In this document: piece by piece, positions 7,813-15,855 of the stretch
Layout: each line of letters opens with the position of its first letter
Position numbering within the stretch: the stretch's first letter is position 1
Assembly (NCBI RefSeq): GCF_000499785.1
Contig: NZ_HG726025.1
Location: 186,001 to 250,000, forward strand
DNA from: Bacteroides neonati
GTDB lineage: Bacteria > Bacteroidota > Bacteroidia > Bacteroidales > Bacteroidaceae
Direction of reading: 5' to 3'
Length of the DNA stretch: 64,000 bases
Made by a program: the position numbers and the translations under genes
The notes under the pieces: generated by a model
The model's database searches: none
Told to the model about the DNA's origin: nothing
What the model saw: only the letters and a program-made list of their open reading frames with translations

Positions 7813-8823
7813 TTACTTGCCCAAAGCTTGTGAAATATCCACAGCTACAGCTACAGTACAACCTACCATTGGGTTGTTACCAATTCCTAAGAATCCCATC
7901 ATCTCTACGTGAGCAGGAACAGATGAAGAACCAGCGAACTGAGCGTCTGAGTGCATACGACCCATAGTGTCTGTCATACCATAAGAAGCAGGACCGGCAG
8001 CCATGTTATCAGGGTGAAGCGTACGACCTGTACCACCACCTGATGCTACAGAGAAATATGGCTTACCAGCCAATCCGCGCTCTTTCTTATAAGTACCTGC
8101 AACGGGGTGCTGGAAACGAGTAGGGTTAGTAGAGTTACCGGTGATCGATACATCTACACCTTCTTTCCACATGATTGCTACACCTTCGCGAACATCATCG
8201 GCACCATAGCATTTTACTTTAGCACGATCGCCGTCAGAGTAAGCAATTTCGCGTACTACCTTCAATTCTGAAGTATAGTAATCGAACTCAGTCTGAACAT
8301 AAGTAAAGCCATTGATACGTGAAATGATCTGAGCAGCGTCTTTTCCAAGACCGTTCAAGATACAACGCAAAGGCTCTTTACGTACTTTATCTGCTTTTGC
8401 AGCAATTTTGATAGCTCCTTCGGCAGCAGCGAATGATTCGTGACCAGCCAAGAAAGCGAAACATTTAGTCTCTTCGCGAAGCAACATAGCAGCCAGGTTA
8501 CCATGACCGATACCAACCTTACGGTCGTCGGCTACCGAACCCGGAATACAGAATGCCTGCAAACCCAAACCGATAGCTTCGGCAGCTTCGGCAGCGTTCT
8601 TACAACCTTTCTTGATAGCGATGGCAGCACCTACAACGTAAGCCCACTTTGCGTTCTCAAAACAGATAGGTTGAGTTTCTTCACATGTTTTATAAGGATC
8701 GATGCCTACTGCTTCGCAGATAGCATTTGCTTCTTCGATGTCTTTGATGCCGTTAGCGTTCAACGTATCGATGATACCTTTGATACGACGGTCTTGACTT
8801 TCAAATTTTACTTCTCTAATCAT
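7813..8823 (-). CDS. GGGtGRT family protein
   Basis: A 336-residue cytoplasmic protein of the family named after its glycine motif, here VASGGGTGRTLHP near residue 270. Other conserved features are an N-terminal helical part with several Cys residues (KTCEETQPICFENAKW, then AFCIPGS), a GIGHGNLAAMLLREETKCFAFLAGHESFA stretch in parts, and a C-terminal GNNPMVGCTVAVAVDIS. The biochemical function is not established. In Bacteroidales and Clostridia it is regularly encoded directly beside an IscU/NifU-like scaffold, as here (20-base gap, same strand), which suggests an iron-sulfur-linked role. Terminator 7758-7792 follows. Confidence 0.88.
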   Translation of the reverse strand: MIREVKFESQDRRIKGIIDTLNANGIKDIEEANAICEAVGIDPYKTCEETQPICFENAKWAYVVGAAIAIKKGCKNAAEAAEAIGLGLQAFCIPGSVADDRKVGIGHGNLAAMLLREETKCFAFLAGHESFAAAEGAIKIAAKADKVRKEPLRCILNGLGKDAAQIISRINGFTYVQTEFDYYTSELKVVREIAYSDGDRAKVKCYGADDVREGVAIMWKEGVDVSITGNSTNPTRFQHPVAGTYKKERGLAGKPYFSVASGGGTGRTLHPDNMAAGPASYGMTDTMGRMHSDAQFAGSSSVPAHVEMMGFLGIGNNPMVGCTVAVAVDISQALGK

Positions 8824-8843
8824 AATTCTATTTCCTCCTTATA

Positions 8844-9545
8844 TTATTCGTGACGTGGATCAATGTGTTTAACTGCTCCCTGTTCTGCTGTTACGCGACC
8901 GTATGTGCCGGTTACTTTCTTCAAAGCTTCGTTTGCATCGGTACCTTTTTTGATTTCGTCCATGAACTTACCCATGTGAACGAACTCATATCCGCAGATC
9001 TCATCGTTCTTATCCAAGAAGATGTTTTTGATGTAACCTTCGGCCATTTCAAGGTAACGAGGACCCTTAGCCAATGTACCGTACATTGTACCTACTTGGC
9101 TACGCAGACCTTTACCTAAGTCTTCAAGACCTGCACCAACGATCAAACCGCCTTCTGAGAAAGCCGATTGAGTACGTCCGTAAACGATCTGCAAGAAAAG
9201 CTCACGCATAGCTGTATTGATAGCATCGCAAACTAAGTCGGTGTTCAAAGCCTCAAGGATAGTCTTGCCCGGAAGGATCTCGGCAGCCATAGCAGCAGAG
9301 TGAGTCATACCCGAGCAACCGATTGTTTCGATCAATGCCTCTTGGATGATTCCTTCTTTAACGTTCAACGTCAGCTTACAAGCACCTTGTTGAGGAGCAC
9401 ACCAACCAACACCGTGTGTTAAACCTGAAATATCAACGATTTCTTTTGATTTTACCCATTTGCCTTCTTCGGGTATGGGAGCCGATCCGTGGTTAGGACC
9501 CTTCTTTACAACACACATGTGTTCCACTTCGTGTGAATAAGTCAT
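8844..9545 (-). CDS. iron-sulfur cluster scaffold (NifU/IscU-like) protein
   Basis: A 233-residue protein whose central part matches the IscU/NifU N-terminal fold. Cys residues lie in GVGWCAPQQGACKL (about residues 48-57) and in IETIGCSGMTHSAAMAAEIL (about 75). A C-terminal extension of about 100 residues (KFMDEIKKGTDANEALKKV) is not found in classical IscU. Such a scaffold assembles Fe-S clusters and passes them to apoproteins. It is the first gene of a two-gene operon with the GGGtGRT protein and has a well-formed promoter upstream. Confidence 0.85.
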   Translation of the reverse strand: MTYSHEVEHMCVVKKGPNHGSAPIPEEGKWVKSKEIVDISGLTHGVGWCAPQQGACKLTLNVKEGIIQEALIETIGCSGMTHSAAMAAEILPGKTILEALNTDLVCDAINTAMRELFLQIVYGRTQSAFSEGGLIVGAGLEDLGKGLRSQVGTMYGTLAKGPRYLEMAEGYIKNIFLDKNDEICGYEFVHMGKFMDEIKKGTDANEALKKVTGTYGRVTAEQGAVKHIDPRHE

Positions 9546-9608
9546 AATTAGCTCTTTTTATTAGTGATATAATTAAAAAATATGTAGTCGTGATTTTTAA
9601 ATCGAACG

Positions 9609-9639
9609 CAAAGTTACTCCTTTTATTCATTTGTGCAAA
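9609..9639 (-). promoter_or_regulatory. Bacteroidetes primary-sigma promoter of the scaffold/GGGtGRT operon
   Basis: On the minus strand, TTTG (plus coordinates 9636-9639) is followed after exactly 19 bases by TAACTTTG (9609-9616). This is the textbook TTTG-N19-TAnnTTTG arrangement. The start codon at 9545 follows about 57 bases downstream of the expected transcript start. Confidence 0.8.
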
Positions 9640-9787
9640 TCGGCTCTTATTACTTTTTTGTGAAAAAAGGAAAATACAACTTGAGAATTCTACCGTTTGT
9701 AATGTGTGGATAGCATTTATTGTTTTTCTTCTCTTTAATGAAACCTTACGGACGGTGTAATTGTTTCTTCTGCAAAAATAAAGTATT

Positions 9788-10192
9788 ATGGAACTTAATC
9801 AGGTAGATGTGCATTTCTTAATTGTAGCAATTTGTGTGATAACTTCGGCATTGGTTTTTTATACTATCGGCGTTTGGGGCGAACGACTTCAAAAGAAGTT
9901 AAAGTTCTGGCATCTGGTGTTTTTCTTGCTTGGCCTACTCTCCGATACGGTGGGTACAGCCCTGATGGAGCATATCGCTCAGATAACTCATTTGCACGAT
10001 GAAATACATACCGTGACCGGTGTTATTGCTATTTTATTGATGTTTGTTCATGCGCTATGGGCTATCTGGACGTATGCCAAAGGGTCCGAAAAAGCCAAAG
10101 CACATTTCAATCGGTTCAGTATCGTGGTGTGGTGTATCTGGCTCATACCTTATTTTATAGGAGTGTATATGGGTATGTCACTGAATCACTAA
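9788..10192 (+). CDS. HsmA family inner-membrane protein
   Basis: A 134-residue protein with four hydrophobic segments (about residues 8-28, 40-58, 70-92 and 108-128). It matches the HsmA (TIGR03987-type) family, with HLVFFLLGLLSDTVGTALM, HDEIHTVTGVIAILLMFVHA and a C-terminal NRFSIVVWCIWLIPYFIG. The conserved His residues in the second and third helices resemble heme-coordinating positions, but the function is unknown. It is transcribed divergently from the NifU-like scaffold operon and is followed by a short gap without a strong terminator. Confidence 0.82.
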   Translation: MELNQVDVHFLIVAICVITSALVFYTIGVWGERLQKKLKFWHLVFFLLGLLSDTVGTALMEHIAQITHLHDEIHTVTGVIAILLMFVHALWAIWTYAKGSEKAKAHFNRFSIVVWCIWLIPYFIGVYMGMSLNH

Positions 10193-10273
10193 ATCTGGTT
10201 GCTTTTTGGAGCAGTTTTAACTTCTATCATGAAGATTAGAGGGGCAATTGACGCAATTCAGAAATAAAGTTAG

Positions 10274-10281
10274 TACATTTG
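10274..10281 (+). promoter_or_regulatory. -7 box of the DMP19-like gene
   Basis: TACATTTG matches TAnnTTTG exactly and ends 22 bases before the ATG at 10304. A TTG at 10248-10250 lies 23 bases upstream, a little further than the usual -33 spacing. Confidence 0.5.
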
Positions 10282-10303
10282 CACCATTAACAGTACTGAA
10301 TAT

Positions 10304-10804
10304 ATGATAGAAGTGAAAGATTCTGCCCTGCAAGCAGCAGCCGGCGAAGGTATGGATGAATTCATCCAGGTATTTACCGACAAATATAAAGAGGTGATAG
10401 GCGATGAGCTTACTGCCGAAACCATGGCTCTCCTTAGCGGTGAGCAGCATTCCTTATTGGCTTATCAGCTATTTCGCGACGAAATAATGGTAGGTGGATT
10501 CTGTCAACTCATTCAAAACGGTTATGGCGGCTACATCTTTGACAATCCTTTTGCTAAGGTAATGCGTCTTTGGGGAGCCGAAGAGTTTTCGAAGCTGGTC
10601 TATAAAGCAAAGAAGATTTATGATGCTAACCGTGTCGACTTAGAGCGCGAACGCACCGAAGAGGAGTTCATGGCCATGTACGAACCTTACGAAGCTTTTG
10701 ATGATTTGGAAGAGGAATATTTCCAGATGGAAGAGAAAGTAACAGCCACCATCGCAGCTTATGTGGATGATCATTTAGAACTATTTGCGAAAATAATTAA
10801 ATAA
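10304..10804 (+). CDS. DMP19 / DUF4375 family protein
   Basis: A 166-residue acidic soluble protein. The central GGFCQLIQNGYGGYIFDNPFA region with an upstream LSGEQHSLLAYQLFRDEIM is the signature of the DMP19/DUF4375 family. In that family, a 'GGfxqyxxNxxG' segment sits between helices, followed by a Glu-rich tail (EEYFQMEEKVTATIAAY). The family is named after a bacterial DNA-mimic protein, but most members have no known role. It has its own -7 box. The next gene begins only 7 bases after its stop yet is far richer in A+T. Confidence 0.75.
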   Translation: MIEVKDSALQAAAGEGMDEFIQVFTDKYKEVIGDELTAETMALLSGEQHSLLAYQLFRDEIMVGGFCQLIQNGYGGYIFDNPFAKVMRLWGAEEFSKLVYKAKKIYDANRVDLERERTEEEFMAMYEPYEAFDDLEEEYFQMEEKVTATIAAYVDDHLELFAKIIK

Positions 10805-10811
10805 GTGCACT

Positions 10812-12557
10812 GTGACTAAAGGAGTATTCTTTTTAAGTGGATGTTTTTTAGCTATATTTTTGTTAGTCACTTCTTGCCATAAGGATATGATAAATCATCC
10901 TTTGCTTGCTCGTGCAGATTCTTTGATGCTTCAATACCCAGATAGTGCATTGACTGTTTTGCGTGGAATTCGAATTGACGAACTCAGTACTGTTGATTGT
11001 TTGGCAAAATATGCTTTACTTTTAACTCAAGCGGAAGATAAAAACTATATCTTACATTCTGACGATTCATTAATACATTCCGCTGTTAAATACTACGATT
11101 CCATCGGAGATCTTTCTTTAAGGGCAAAGTCTCATTATTATTGGGGAAGAGTATTCCAAGATAAAAAAGATCATTTAGCGGCTGCTCGCGAATTTATAAT
11201 TGCTGTTCCTTTGGCAAAGAGACTTGATGATGCTGATTTGATGAGTCTGCTGTATAGTAATTTAGGATATGAGTATTATTTACGCGGATTATATCTAAAA
11301 GCTGATTCATTATATGCGTTAGCCGAAAAATTGGCTATACAGATGGGGTACTCGTCTCGCTTAGCAGTAGCACTTGCTAAACGTGGTGATATTAATTTAT
11401 CTATTGGTACGAATGAGTCTCGTGCTAAGGCACAGCGATATTTAGAGGAGGCTTTGATTATTGCCGCCAAAACAGATAATAAGTGGATTGAAAGTTCTGT
11501 ATTGAATTCTTTAAGCATTCTCTATGAAGCAATAGGAGAAACGTCTAAGGCAATGTCTCTTGCTCAGAGGGGAGCAACTTTATTGGCTGATAAACAATAC
11601 GCGCTTAGCGGTTTTCATTTATTAAAAGGTAGTCTATTTTATAGTGAGCATAACTATGATTCTGCAAGATATTATTTAAACCAAAGCCTTTCTACTGATA
11701 ATTATTACACTAAGGCTGGTGCATATATGTACTTGTCTTACATTGCTGAAAATCAAAAGCTTTTGGATGAAGCTATATATTTTAAAAATTGTTATATTGT
11801 TTGCGCTGATTCTATACAACAACGGAGATGTGTAGATGATGTTGTTATTCTAGAGAAAAATAATCAGATACAATATTATGCTCATTTATTGCAGAAATAT
11901 CTACATCGATATAAGATCAGCTTATTCGTTTTATTTATAGGTATTATAGCTTTAACTATTTTATATGTTGCAATTTATCGTAAATCTCGCAATAGTGCTG
12001 ATGTAAATATTAATAAGGAAAAGATACGGTTGATAAAGCTGAAAGATAGCCTGAACTTATTGCATGCTGATTTACAGAATAAGGAACTTGAAATAACAGA
12101 GCTACAAAAACTACTTTCTGAAACAGAAGAAGATAAGGGGCGGATTTATAGTTTATCAGTTCAGATAGCTAATTTGCGTACTCAAAGAAATTCTTCATTT
12201 ATTCGATTGATGAATAATTCTAAATCTTATTCTATTTTGTTGATGTTTATTCAACAAAAAAAAACTACTTTTTACGCCAAGGACGAATTTAAAGATAATG
12301 ATTGGAAAAGTTTAATCGCAGATATCAATTATTATTCGAATGGTTTTACAGAACGTTTAGAGTCAAAATATATATTGTTGAATAAGAATGATATAAGATT
12401 TTGCTGTTTATGTAAGATTAGATTAAGCTACTCTGACATGGCAATAGTTATGGGGCGTACTCTGGACGCTATGTATAAAAAGAAAAGTTCGATTTTGCAT
12501 AAAATGAATTTGCATTCTTCTCAGTACCTATTAGGTGATATTCTGGATAATATTTGA
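10812..12557 (+). CDS. membrane-anchored TPR protein with C-terminal HTH-like segment
   Basis: A 581-residue protein starting at GTG 10812. A lipoprotein-type signal (LVTSCHKD, Cys about 22) is followed by tetratricopeptide-like helices over about residues 30-340. One transmembrane segment lies near 368-388 (ISLFVLFIGIIALTILYVAI), then a coiled coil (about 400-450), and then a LuxR-like helix-turn-helix at the end (LSYSDMAIVMGRTLDAMYKKKSSIL). This layout is common in Bacteroides: a periplasmic TPR sensor coupled to a cytoplasmic DNA-binding tail. It probably controls the two downstream exported-protein genes. The lipobox and an internal span together are unusual; the signal may be an uncleaved anchor. 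The gene is AT-rich compared with its left neighbour. Confidence 0.75.
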   Translation: MTKGVFFLSGCFLAIFLLVTSCHKDMINHPLLARADSLMLQYPDSALTVLRGIRIDELSTVDCLAKYALLLTQAEDKNYILHSDDSLIHSAVKYYDSIGDLSLRAKSHYYWGRVFQDKKDHLAAAREFIIAVPLAKRLDDADLMSLLYSNLGYEYYLRGLYLKADSLYALAEKLAIQMGYSSRLAVALAKRGDINLSIGTNESRAKAQRYLEEALIIAAKTDNKWIESSVLNSLSILYEAIGETSKAMSLAQRGATLLADKQYALSGFHLLKGSLFYSEHNYDSARYYLNQSLSTDNYYTKAGAYMYLSYIAENQKLLDEAIYFKNCYIVCADSIQQRRCVDDVVILEKNNQIQYYAHLLQKYLHRYKISLFVLFIGIIALTILYVAIYRKSRNSADVNINKEKIRLIKLKDSLNLLHADLQNKELEITELQKLLSETEEDKGRIYSLSVQIANLRTQRNSSFIRLMNNSKSYSILLMFIQQKKTTFYAKDEFKDNDWKSLIADINYYSNGFTERLESKYILLNKNDIRFCCLCKIRLSYSDMAIVMGRTLDAMYKKKSSILHKMNLHSSQYLLGDILDNI

Positions 12558-12733
12558 TATTACTTTCCTCTCTATTTTGTTTTTTTTCTAATAGTTACTT
12601 GTTTTATTTTTTTGTATTTATCCTATAGTCAATGATTTACTATTATTCTTTTGACTGCTTTTTAACATAAAACTCTTGTCGAATTATAATATATTATATT
12701 GAATGTTCACTACCTTTACTTCGTCAATTTGTA

Positions 12734-12741
12734 TATGTTTG
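12734..12741 (+). promoter_or_regulatory. -7 box of the DUF3244 gene
   Basis: TATGTTTG, an exact TAnnTTTG match, ends 17 bases before the ATG at 12759. The 200 bases before it are very AT-rich. It suggests that the DUF3244 and pore-former genes have their own promoter, separate from the TPR gene. Confidence 0.5.
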
Positions 12742-12758
12742 ATAACCTAATAAAATAG

Positions 12759-13148
12759 ATGAAGTTTATGAAAATGTCTTTAATTGTCTTTATTTTTTTT
12801 ATTCTGTTCTTGAGCGAATTGCAAGCCTTTGAGCCTATTATGGAAAATGAGATACCGATAAAGGGGAAGCAAGAAGGTGTAGAGGCAGGGAGTATAGCAC
12901 GTGATGCTGCTAATGTAATGTTCAGTGCGTCTTTGTTTAGTAACACTCTTGTTATCGATTTTGATGTAATCATTGAAAGTACAATAGTAAGAGTGATAGA
13001 TATGAGCAATGGTAAATTGATTTATTCGGACTTTTATGTTAACGTCAAATCATTGTCATTTCCTATTAATCAAATTGGTGATTTTCGGATAGAGGTGCAA
13101 ACTAATGGTGGAGATTTTGAAGGCTTTTTCCCCATTTTATATATATAA
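12759..13148 (+). CDS. DUF3244-like small exported protein
   Basis: A 129-residue protein with a signal peptide (hydrophobic LIVFIFFILFLSELQA, cleavage after about residue 23). A single Ig-like beta domain ends with IGDFRIEVQTNGGDFEGFF. The 'V.V.d..tG..iYs......s..i.......G.y.I.i.t..g...G.F' pattern is that of DUF3244, a Bacteroidetes family of small periplasmic or secreted proteins often encoded next to TPR regulators, as here. The lipoprotein with the pore-forming domain starts 35 bases later, so the two are likely cotranscribed. The function is unknown. Confidence 0.7.
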   Translation: MKFMKMSLIVFIFFILFLSELQAFEPIMENEIPIKGKQEGVEAGSIARDAANVMFSASLFSNTLVIDFDVIIESTIVRVIDMSNGKLIYSDFYVNVKSLSFPINQIGDFRIEVQTNGGDFEGFFPILYI

Positions 13149-13183
13149 CGTGCACATTATTATTTATTTAAGCTGTAATTATT

Positions 13184-14353
13184 ATGAAAAAGAAATTATT
13201 TTTATTAGTGAGCTTTTTATTGATTTTGTTTGCTTGTGAGAACACAGACGCTGTTTGGGATCATCCTATAAATGAACCAGTGAGTAATTCTATGGTTGCT
13301 AGAAGTTCTAGTTATGATCTTATTGGACAATTAAATGGAATTCCTGTTAATTTGAAACAGGTTTCTAGTGGGAAGCTTTTGAGTGTTTACAGTAGTGGGA
13401 ATAGTGTTGTTTTAAGCGACTCTGATGATGGTAGTATGCGGCAGAGGTGGTACATTAATATGAAATCTAATGCTGTTATGGACCCCTATTTGATTACTTT
13501 AGTAGGGGGGAATGATGAGTTTAATGGTGGATTTCTTGGTAGAGTAAATAAGGTAGTTTCTGAGCCTTATCCTATCCTTTTTTCGAAAAGTCAGTCTTCT
13601 TTTTTTAATGGTGTAAGTTTGTCAATGATACCTAACACTTCGCACTACTCTATATCTACTGTGCGGTTGAGTGATTCTGTTTTTCCGCCAATTTTTCCAG
13701 AGTATGACTATTTACAATCAAAAAACAATGATAATTATGCTTTAATTCTTGGAAATAGGATTAATGATGGTAGAGCATATTGGGAAATCATACCAGCCGA
13801 AGAATTTAAAATTGTAGGTATAAGATACGAGACTAGTGTTAATAGTCAATTTTCTGTATCTCCTAAGCTGATAGTTATTAAAAAATTAATTAACAATACG
13901 GAATTTGAAGCAACAAGAACTGTAGGATTCGAAGAGACTTTATCTACTACATCTAGTTTTACAGAAACAGAAGGTGTTCGAGTTTCTGTTTCTGTAAGTG
14001 CTTCGATGAATATTGGTATTCCGTCTTTTGGAGGAGGGTCAATTGATACTAGTAATACAACAGAAAACAGTTGGTCATATCAGGCTGGTAATTCAGAGAC
14101 GAAAACAGAAAAAATTAGTGAGACTGTAACACAAGTTTTGCCTCCTTATACTACGCTTACAGCCAAACTTATGGCTTATGAATATAAAGCAACTGTAACA
14201 TATATTGCGGAAATGGTTGGTTTGACAACAGGCAAAAAAATATATCTGAAAGGGGCATGGAGTGGAGTTTCTGTTAAGGAATCTCAAATAGTTTTGGAGA
14301 ATGATGGAACATTGGTTCGGAGAATAATTGTTGTACCCAAAAGTGTAAACTAA
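13184..14353 (+). CDS. lipoprotein with beta-trefoil and aerolysin-like pore-forming domain
   Basis: A 389-residue lipoprotein (lipobox LILFAC, Cys18). Residues about 45-215 resemble a beta-trefoil: GKLLSVYSSGNSVVLSD, then a QxW-type MRQRWYIN. Residues about 225-389 carry the pattern of the aerolysin/ETX-MTX2 family. NNTEFEATRTVGFEETLST begins long strands. A Ser/Thr-rich amphipathic stretch with a central Gly loop (VSVSASMNIGIPSFGGGS, then DTSNTTENSWS) would be the pore hairpin. QVLPPYTTLTAKLMAYEY is the 'VPPxTxv' strand typical of the family. Binding a glycan or membrane and inserting a beta-barrel is therefore likely; the target is unknown. Placing such a domain on a lipid anchor is unusual. 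The gene is AT-rich and looks acquired. Confidence 0.72.
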   Translation: MKKKLFLLVSFLLILFACENTDAVWDHPINEPVSNSMVARSSSYDLIGQLNGIPVNLKQVSSGKLLSVYSSGNSVVLSDSDDGSMRQRWYINMKSNAVMDPYLITLVGGNDEFNGGFLGRVNKVVSEPYPILFSKSQSSFFNGVSLSMIPNTSHYSISTVRLSDSVFPPIFPEYDYLQSKNNDNYALILGNRINDGRAYWEIIPAEEFKIVGIRYETSVNSQFSVSPKLIVIKKLINNTEFEATRTVGFEETLSTTSSFTETEGVRVSVSVSASMNIGIPSFGGGSIDTSNTTENSWSYQAGNSETKTEKISETVTQVLPPYTTLTAKLMAYEYKATVTYIAEMVGLTTGKKIYLKGAWSGVSVKESQIVLENDGTLVRRIIVVPKSVN

Positions 14354-14368
14354 TCTTTGATTATTATG

Positions 14369-14416
14369 ACCTGTAAGCTCTAAACGGATCAAATTCCTAG
14401 AGTTTACAGGTTTTTT
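14369..14416 (+). terminator. terminator after the pore-former gene
   Basis: A 14-bp stem (ACCTGTAAGCTCTA at 14369-14382 against TAGAGTTTACAGGT at 14398-14411, one G-U pair) with a T run at 14411-14416. It follows the stop codon by 15 bases and is a strong intrinsic terminator. Confidence 0.85.
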
Positions 14417-14974
14417 ATATAATACAAGGCACTGCTGTATCACTATTAAAACTTCAAATAGCTCTTTGATATATTTAAAGTTTAGTCAGTTAGATGTTTT
14501 TTAGCAATATAGATTCTAACTCATAGCTTTACACCAGATTAGTCTGATGGCATTTGCTCCAAGTAAAATATGTTTTCGCTCCGTTGGCTTCGGTTCGATC
14601 GAAGTAAGCTCAACCGTATTGTGGTTAGGTATGACGGTGGCTAATATTATGAAGTGTTACACATGTTGTTCCAATTAATTAGTAATATGGATAGTCATTG
14701 GGATTTCTACATAGAAAAGAGGGAGGGTGTCTGATATATTTATTGCAATGATGATTTTATACTGAATAACTCTTCCGATTTCCACTTCTGCTTGATAGAT
14801 GACTTCATTCTAGTCGCGATTCTCAGATTTTTCTGTATGCCTTTATCGCAAATTCGTTCAAAAGCCATCTTTACGGAGAAATAATACTGCGCCATTATTT
14901 GTTAAAAAATAAATAATGGCGCAGTATTACTCAAGTATTCACGTTTACCTATTATAATTATAAATTAGATTTTA
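14417..14974. other. gene-less AT-rich stretch with possible decayed coding remnants
   Basis: No intact gene is visible. Two short minus-strand frames look like possible fragments. One ends at 14516 and reads roughly TSIEPKPTERKHILLGANAI then RLIW. The other, 14740-14868, starts at ATG and contains FERICDKGIQKNLRIATRMK. Neither can be assigned to a family. The stretch ends in a perfect 19-bp inverted repeat, annotated separately. It is best read as the scarred edge of the AT-rich island. Confidence 0.4.
14882..14929. repeat. perfect 19-bp inverted repeat
   Basis: TAATACTGCGCCATTATTT (14882-14900) and its exact reverse complement (14911-14929) flank a 10-base AT-rich loop. It lies about 45 bases upstream of the -7 box of the NigD-like gene. 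No gene ends immediately beside it, and it lacks a T run, so it is not an obvious terminator for a gene in the window. It may be a recombination or miniature-element remnant, or an operator or RNA structure. Confidence 0.6.
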
Positions 14975-14982
14975 TATCTTTG
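14975..14982 (+). promoter_or_regulatory. -7 box of the NigD-like lipoprotein gene
   Basis: TATCTTTG, an exact TAnnTTTG match, ends 24 bases before the ATG at 15007. It decides the start: an in-frame TTG at 14980 would overlap the promoter and cannot be used. Confidence 0.6.
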
Positions 14983-15006
14983 CAAACTCTAAAAAAGAAA
15001 AGACTT

Positions 15007-15855
15007 ATGAAACATGTGAACTTTTTGATGGTAGCCTTAATGATAATAATGGGCACGACAGTTACTTCTTGTATGAACGGAGAAGAAAATACAATTGTTC
15101 AAGGAATGGAACCTATGCGAGTGAAATCTGGCTATATGGGTATGTCAAACTCATTCATATCAGGAGGAATTGAAGTTGTACCAACTAATTCTACTTTGAT
15201 CGATTTACCTTCTGAAACAAAGATTGCTTTGGTCGGCTATAAATATGATAGAGCATTACAAGAAATAACACCGAATACTAAAAAACTAAATGTAGAGCTG
15301 TTAGGTAAACCTCAATCTATTGATGCACCGTTGAATATATGTCCGGCTAAAGATGATGTTCAAGATGTCAAATCGACCCATGCTATTGCTACTTTATCTG
15401 TTGTTAGCGGCTATTCTGCCATCGAACCTTATGTGCTTCCGGTATTGAAAGGAATGATCTATGACGGTGCTAAGGCCGAATATTATTTAATATCTCCTGT
15501 TGGTTATAAAATAAAAGATTCTCAGAAAGAAGATGAACTAAAGGCCGAATTGAAAAAACATTCTTTTACAATGATTCATTATTTAGATGAAGTTGAATCA
15601 GGTGAAACCTCAATGGTTGTTTATCTACGCCATGTAATAAGTGGAGATGATACTACAGGTGATAAAGTTGAAAGAACAATGAATTATGCCGAATATAAAG
15701 CGTTTGATTTGACAACTGCAATTGTTGAGTTCAAAAAGAAAAGTGGTGTGAACCCGACTAAGGTCATTGTTAAAGCAATGGAAAATACATCTTCTGACGA
15801 TTTGAAGGGAGCGAATGAGAAGTCATACGAAAAAAGTATTAAAATAGAAGAATAA
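15007..15855 (+). CDS. NigD-like lipoprotein
   Basis: A 282-residue exported lipoprotein from ATG 15007 (lipobox TVTSC, Cys about 22). The C-terminal half has the pattern of NigD-like proteins: a region ending SMVVYLRHVISGDD and then a strand YKAFDLTTAIVEF, in which the 'LRHxxxGD' and 'FDLs' pieces are usual. NigD-like proteins are small Bacteroidetes outer-membrane or periplasmic lipoproteins of unknown function; some are linked to immunity to antibacterial compounds. The gene ends directly against the following TTG start, suggesting one transcript. The assignment is moderate, because the N-terminal half is not typical. Confidence 0.55.
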   Translation: MKHVNFLMVALMIIMGTTVTSCMNGEENTIVQGMEPMRVKSGYMGMSNSFISGGIEVVPTNSTLIDLPSETKIALVGYKYDRALQEITPNTKKLNVELLGKPQSIDAPLNICPAKDDVQDVKSTHAIATLSVVSGYSAIEPYVLPVLKGMIYDGAKAEYYLISPVGYKIKDSQKEDELKAELKKHSFTMIHYLDEVESGETSMVVYLRHVISGDDTTGDKVERTMNYAEYKAFDLTTAIVEFKKKSGVNPTKVIVKAMENTSSDDLKGANEKSYEKSIKIEE

